DNA from: Dokdonella_A ginsengisoli | Lineage (GTDB): Bacteria > Pseudomonadota > Gammaproteobacteria > Xanthomonadales > Rhodanobacteraceae | DNA: 64,000 nt | Direction of reading: 5' to 3' | Assembly (NCBI RefSeq): GCF_042652785.1 | Contig: NZ_JBHSHD010000007.1 | Location: 62,001 to 126,000 of the forward strand | Shown here: positions 61,573 through 64,000 of the stretch, in pieces | How the letters are laid out: each line of letters opens with the position of its first letter | How positions within the stretch are numbered: the stretch's first letter is position 1 | The notes under the pieces: model-generated | Told to the model about the DNA's origin: nothing | Seen by the model: the letters and a program-made list of their open reading frames with translations, nothing else | Databases searched by the model: none | Position numbers and translations under genes: made by a program

Positions 61573-61741
61573 GGCGCGGAAGCGGAAATCGCCGTTCGCG
61601 GCATGCGCCGCCTTGAAGCAGGCCGGTGGCCGTCCGGCTGAACGACTCCGCCCGCGAAGGCGTGTCGCGCGATAGGAAATCCCGCGCGGCTCCGTTATTG
61701 CCGACGTAGGACCGCATCGTGCCGGTCGTTCGGACGTTCCC

Positions 61742-62245
61742 ATGCTCAGGATTCTCATCACGGCGAGCCTGCTGCTCGCCGCGCTTTCCGCCGTCGCGGC
61801 GCAACCCGCCGCCCCCGCTTCCGACCCCGACAGGATCCGCCGCGGCCGCTACGTGGCGCTGATCGGCGGCTGCAACGACTGCCACACGAAAGGCTTCGCG
61901 CCGAGCGGCGGAAAGGTTCCCGAGTCGCAGTGGCTCACCGGCAGCGATCTCGGTTTCAGCGGCGCCTGGGGCACGACCTATCCGGGCAACCTGCGCACGA
62001 AGATCGGTGCGATGGACCTGCCGACCTGGAAGGCCTACGCGCGCGCGCTGACCACGCGTCCGCCGATGCCGTACTGGGCGCTCAACGAGATGAGCGAGGC
62101 AGACCTGGAAGCGCTGTGGGCATTCGTCCATTCGCTCGGCGCTTCCGGCGACGCCGCGCCTGCGGCGCTGCCGCCCGGACAGGAGCCGTCCGGACCGGCC
62201 GTGCGCTTTCCGATGCCGCCGCCGGAATCGGGCGGGAAGCATTGA
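61742..62245 (+). CDS. Exported c-type cytochrome, monoheme
   Basis: Periplasmic cytochrome of 167 residues. Signal peptide about 1-20 (LITASLLLAALSAVAA), heme motif CNDCH at 44-48 in GGCNDCHTKG, and a likely axial methionine in PPMPYWALNEM near 115. The sequence resembles small cytochromes attached to alcohol or aldehyde dehydrogenases. No such dehydrogenase lies beside it, so it may carry electrons from an enzyme encoded elsewhere. The proline-rich C terminus (ALPPGQEPSGPAVRFPMPPP) is a flexible tail. Confidence 0.9.
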   Translation: MLRILITASLLLAALSAVAAQPAAPASDPDRIRRGRYVALIGGCNDCHTKGFAPSGGKVPESQWLTGSDLGFSGAWGTTYPGNLRTKIGAMDLPTWKAYARALTTRPPMPYWALNEMSEADLEALWAFVHSLGASGDAAPAALPPGQEPSGPAVRFPMPPPESGGKH

Positions 62246-62335
62246 CGGACCCAGTGGGCGTTCGCCTCGCGTATCCCAGGGAAGGGATTGCCGGAAGCTG
62301 CAACACCGAAGGCCCGGCGCAGGCGACGGGAATGA

Positions 62336-62662
62336 TCAGACCGCACGGCGTGACGGCACGGCCTCGTAGCCGTTTCCGCGGCCGCTGAGCCAGTTCAGAT
62401 GCGCCTTGCCGACGTCGCGCAGATGCGCCGCGGCGGCGAGGAACAGCGGGTGACCGAGGTCCGCGTCGGCGAGCAGGCGACGCTGCCCGTCCGATTCCAG
62501 GCACAGGAAGTGCGCCTCGTCCGACGTGTCGGTGTAGCTGCGCGCGACGAAGCAGAGGCCGTCTTGCGTGAAGCGATAGACGTCGTACTCGTAGTGGTAC
62601 TCGTACGTGCCGTCCGCATCGGGTTCGCTGGCGTCGACTTGCCGGACGCATTCCACGTGCAT
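62336..62662 (-). CDS. Small hypothetical protein
   Basis: Protein of 108 residues, rich in acidic and aromatic residues (EYHYEYDVYRFTQDGLCFVARSYTD, then LCLESDGQRRLLADADLG). It begins with ATG 12 nt after the stop of the GFA protein gene and is probably in its operon. No signal peptide or membrane segment. I do not recognise a family. Confidence 0.7.
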   Translation of the reverse strand: MHVECVRQVDASEPDADGTYEYHYEYDVYRFTQDGLCFVARSYTDTSDEAHFLCLESDGQRRLLADADLGHPLFLAAAAHLRDVGKAHLNWLSGRGNGYEAVPSRRAV

Positions 62663-62674
62663 GGATCGCCCCGC

Positions 62675-63064
62675 CTAGGACCAGTAGTCCGCGACGCAGC
62701 GGCCGTCGCGCGGCAGGTCCTCGAAGGTGTCCAGTCCGTCGAAGTGGTCGATCGGAACGTCCGCGACGGCGCCGGGCTCGGCCAGGCGCAGGTTGACGGC
62801 GACCCGCCGGCGTCCCTGCTCGTCGATCCGCTTGCCGCGCCAGAAGACCATGCAGCCGCAGACCGGACAGAAGTGGAAATCGAGCGCGGTGCCGCGCGCG
62901 AACGGCTGCGTGCGGCCGGAGACCGAGATGCCTTCGTTTTCGTAGTCGTAGGCCCACAGCACGCCGTAGCGACGGCAGGCCGTGCAGTTGCACGCCGTCG
63001 CTCCGTCGGGCCGGCCGGCGAAGGTCCAGCGCACCGCGCCGCAGAGACAGGAGCCTTCGATCAC
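62675..63064 (-). CDS. GFA/CENP-V-type zinc protein
   Basis: Protein of 129 residues of the glutathione-dependent formaldehyde-activating (GFA) family: cysteines in GSCLCGAV, CNCTACRRYG and HFCPVCGCMVFW form the expected zinc-binding set. The GTG at 63064 has a very strong ribosome site (GAGGAGG about 7 nt upstream). GFA enzymes add formaldehyde to glutathione; many homologues have other or unknown roles, so a formaldehyde function is not shown by sequence. The small hypothetical gene follows after 12 nt. Confidence 0.92.
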   Translation of the reverse strand: MIEGSCLCGAVRWTFAGRPDGATACNCTACRRYGVLWAYDYENEGISVSGRTQPFARGTALDFHFCPVCGCMVFWRGKRIDEQGRRRVAVNLRLAEPGAVADVPIDHFDGLDTFEDLPRDGRCVADYWS

Positions 63065-63117
63065 GACGTCACCTCCTCGTTCGATTGCCGCCCTTCCCGG
63101 ACCGCAAAGGCATGAAT

Positions 63118-63142
63118 GGATTCCCGCGTTCGCGGGAATGAC
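63118..63142 (+). repeat. REP-like palindrome, copy 7 (A-T variant)
   Basis: Perfect ATTCCCGCG/CGCGGGAAT stem with TT centre, between the GFA gene and the exported protein gene. Confidence 0.9.
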
Positions 63143-63203
63143 GCCGTGATACGAGGCTCGCTTGCGCAGCGTCCGGGTTCGCGTGCGTACCCGCCGGCGA
63201 AGT

Positions 63204-63695
63204 TCAGGATTTCTCGGGCACGCGATTGAAGACCACGGTGCGCATCGCCGGCGTGCCGTCCTTCTTGAAGTACGCCTCCGTCTCGGTCAGCGCCTTGCCG
63301 TCTTCGCTCAGCGAATAGACGCGCGTCGAGGTCGGCGCGCCCTTGTACGCGAACTGCATCACCAGCACGTTCGGCGCCGGCATCTTCGCCGCACAGGTAT
63401 CGACCCAGTACGTGCCGGACGCCTGCCCCGGCGTGCCGTCCAGGGACAGCATCGACTCCGAGTACAGCGTCTTGTCGGCCTGGTCGACGATCTCGACGTG
63501 CGTCTTCCATTTTCCGTCGGCCGCGCTGCGGAATTCGAGGTCGACGCGCTTGGGCCGCATCTCCTGCGGCATCGGCAAGGTGCCGACGTCCAGGCTCCAG
63601 TGGCCGGCCAGCGACGAGCCGGCGGAAGACTTGGCGGACACGGGCGCGGCTGCGGCAACGGCGGCGGTCATCAGGGCGGCGAGTATCGTTTTCAT
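63204..63695 (-). CDS. Exported small protein of unknown function
   Basis: Protein of 163 residues with signal peptide (MKTILAALMTAAVAAAAPVSA). The mature part starts with AGHWSLDVGTLPMPQEMRPKRV and contains aromatic/glycine beta-strand-like segments (YWVDTCAAKMPAPNVLVMQFAYKGA), in the style of small lipocalin-like DUF domains. Only one cysteine is visible in the mature form. AGGAA precedes the ATG. Function unknown. Confidence 0.8.
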   Translation of the reverse strand: MKTILAALMTAAVAAAAPVSAKSSAGSSLAGHWSLDVGTLPMPQEMRPKRVDLEFRSAADGKWKTHVEIVDQADKTLYSESMLSLDGTPGQASGTYWVDTCAAKMPAPNVLVMQFAYKGAPTSTRVYSLSEDGKALTETEAYFKKDGTPAMRTVVFNRVPEKS

Positions 63696-63969
63696 GGGGT
63701 TCCTCGTGATGGAGAGACGTGCAGCGCCGATGGAGCCGATGCAGCGAAAGCCGCATCGTTCCGACGCCTTGGCCGCCGTACCCCGAGAACGCCGGCAGCG
63801 CGCCGATCATCGACGCCGACCGGCGGCCGGTCAAGCTGATCTCCTGCGCGAATTCATGGAGCTGCGCGCCGACGTCGTCGAAAAAAGCATTCCGCCGCGT
63901 TCCGCGCTACCGTTGCCTGCTGCAGCGAGCCATCCGGCGCGCCCGATCACGCCCAGAGGCACATCCGCA

Positions 63970-64000
63970 ATGAGCTACATCGTCATTTCCAGCTTCGAGA
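63970..64000 (+). CDS. Possible start of a gene running off the window
   Basis: ATG at 63970 opens a frame MSYIVISSFE that continues to the last base, with an AGAGG stretch about 13 nt upstream. The start resembles that of small monooxygenase-like (ABM) proteins but ten codons are too few to identify it. Confidence 0.4.
   Translation, partial: MSYIVISSFE

Noticed and set aside
63719..63973. An 84-codon frame on the + strand before the last partial gene
   Set aside because: Product is arginine/proline/serine-rich without domain resemblance and overlaps the candidate start at 63970.

Overview
The window is very GC-rich DNA (about 70% by eye) with tightly packed genes on both strands. Gene content points to a gammaproteobacterium of the Lysobacterales (Xanthomonadales), most like the Rhodanobacteraceae (for example Dokdonella). 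The reasons are an ADOP/MacB-type transporter next to an NtrC-type two-component pair, two loci pairing an ECF-like sigma factor with a Ser/Thr kinase-TPR protein, a long LigA, EpmA, and large secreted repeat proteins. The family-level placement is inference; the gene families are read from the sequence.

Layout. 1-5652: ABC permease (cut by the window edge), its ATPase, a sigma-54 response regulator and a histidine kinase, probably one envelope-stress or efflux regulon. 5657-7473: epmA, divergent from a glycine-rich membrane protein. 7703-17810: sigma factor, transmembrane Ser/Thr kinase with TPRs, then a 2203-residue exported repeat protein containing six tandem repeats of exactly 225 nt. 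17922-25432: beta-propeller protein with a winged-helix regulator, DUF899/DUF2182 pair, M28 peptidase, ChaC-like cyclotransferase, rluF and a YgjP-like metalloprotease. 25433-27370: a segment of lower GC carrying a truncated OLD/TOPRIM nuclease gene overlapping an intact UvrD-like helicase gene. This is the pairing of Gabija-type (class 2 OLD) phage-defence systems, with the nuclease ATPase half missing.

27525-39495: DyP peroxidase, ligA, a tetratrico-like protein, an ECF sigma/membrane partner pair, M14 carboxypeptidase, a long aromatic amino acid ammonia-lyase (HutH-like) and hisS. 39638-46184: tRNA-Pro(CGG) with its promoter and terminator, then a second sigma/kinase module with two paralogous kinases in tandem (919 and 918 residues). 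46209-64000: mostly single housekeeping or accessory genes (GNAT, VOC, NDH-2, DUF72, class IV aminotransferase, EamA transporter, amidohydrolase, DHFR-like protein, Tet-like MFS exporter with a structured leader, a LysM/EF-hand protein, SPFH protein, cytochrome c, GFA protein, small exported proteins).

Non-coding structure. Seven copies of a 25-nt REP-like palindrome lie only between genes, two of them forming inverted pairs, and the stem shows a compensatory base-pair change. A 26-bp stem-loop repeat lies upstream of the gene at 31214, and a strong hairpin lies between the divergent genes at 33267 and 33393. The best candidates for something new are the truncated Gabija-like locus, the leader of the MFS exporter, the expanded sigma/kinase modules, the LysM/EF-hand protein, and the C-terminal module shared by the giant repeat protein and the carboxypeptidase.
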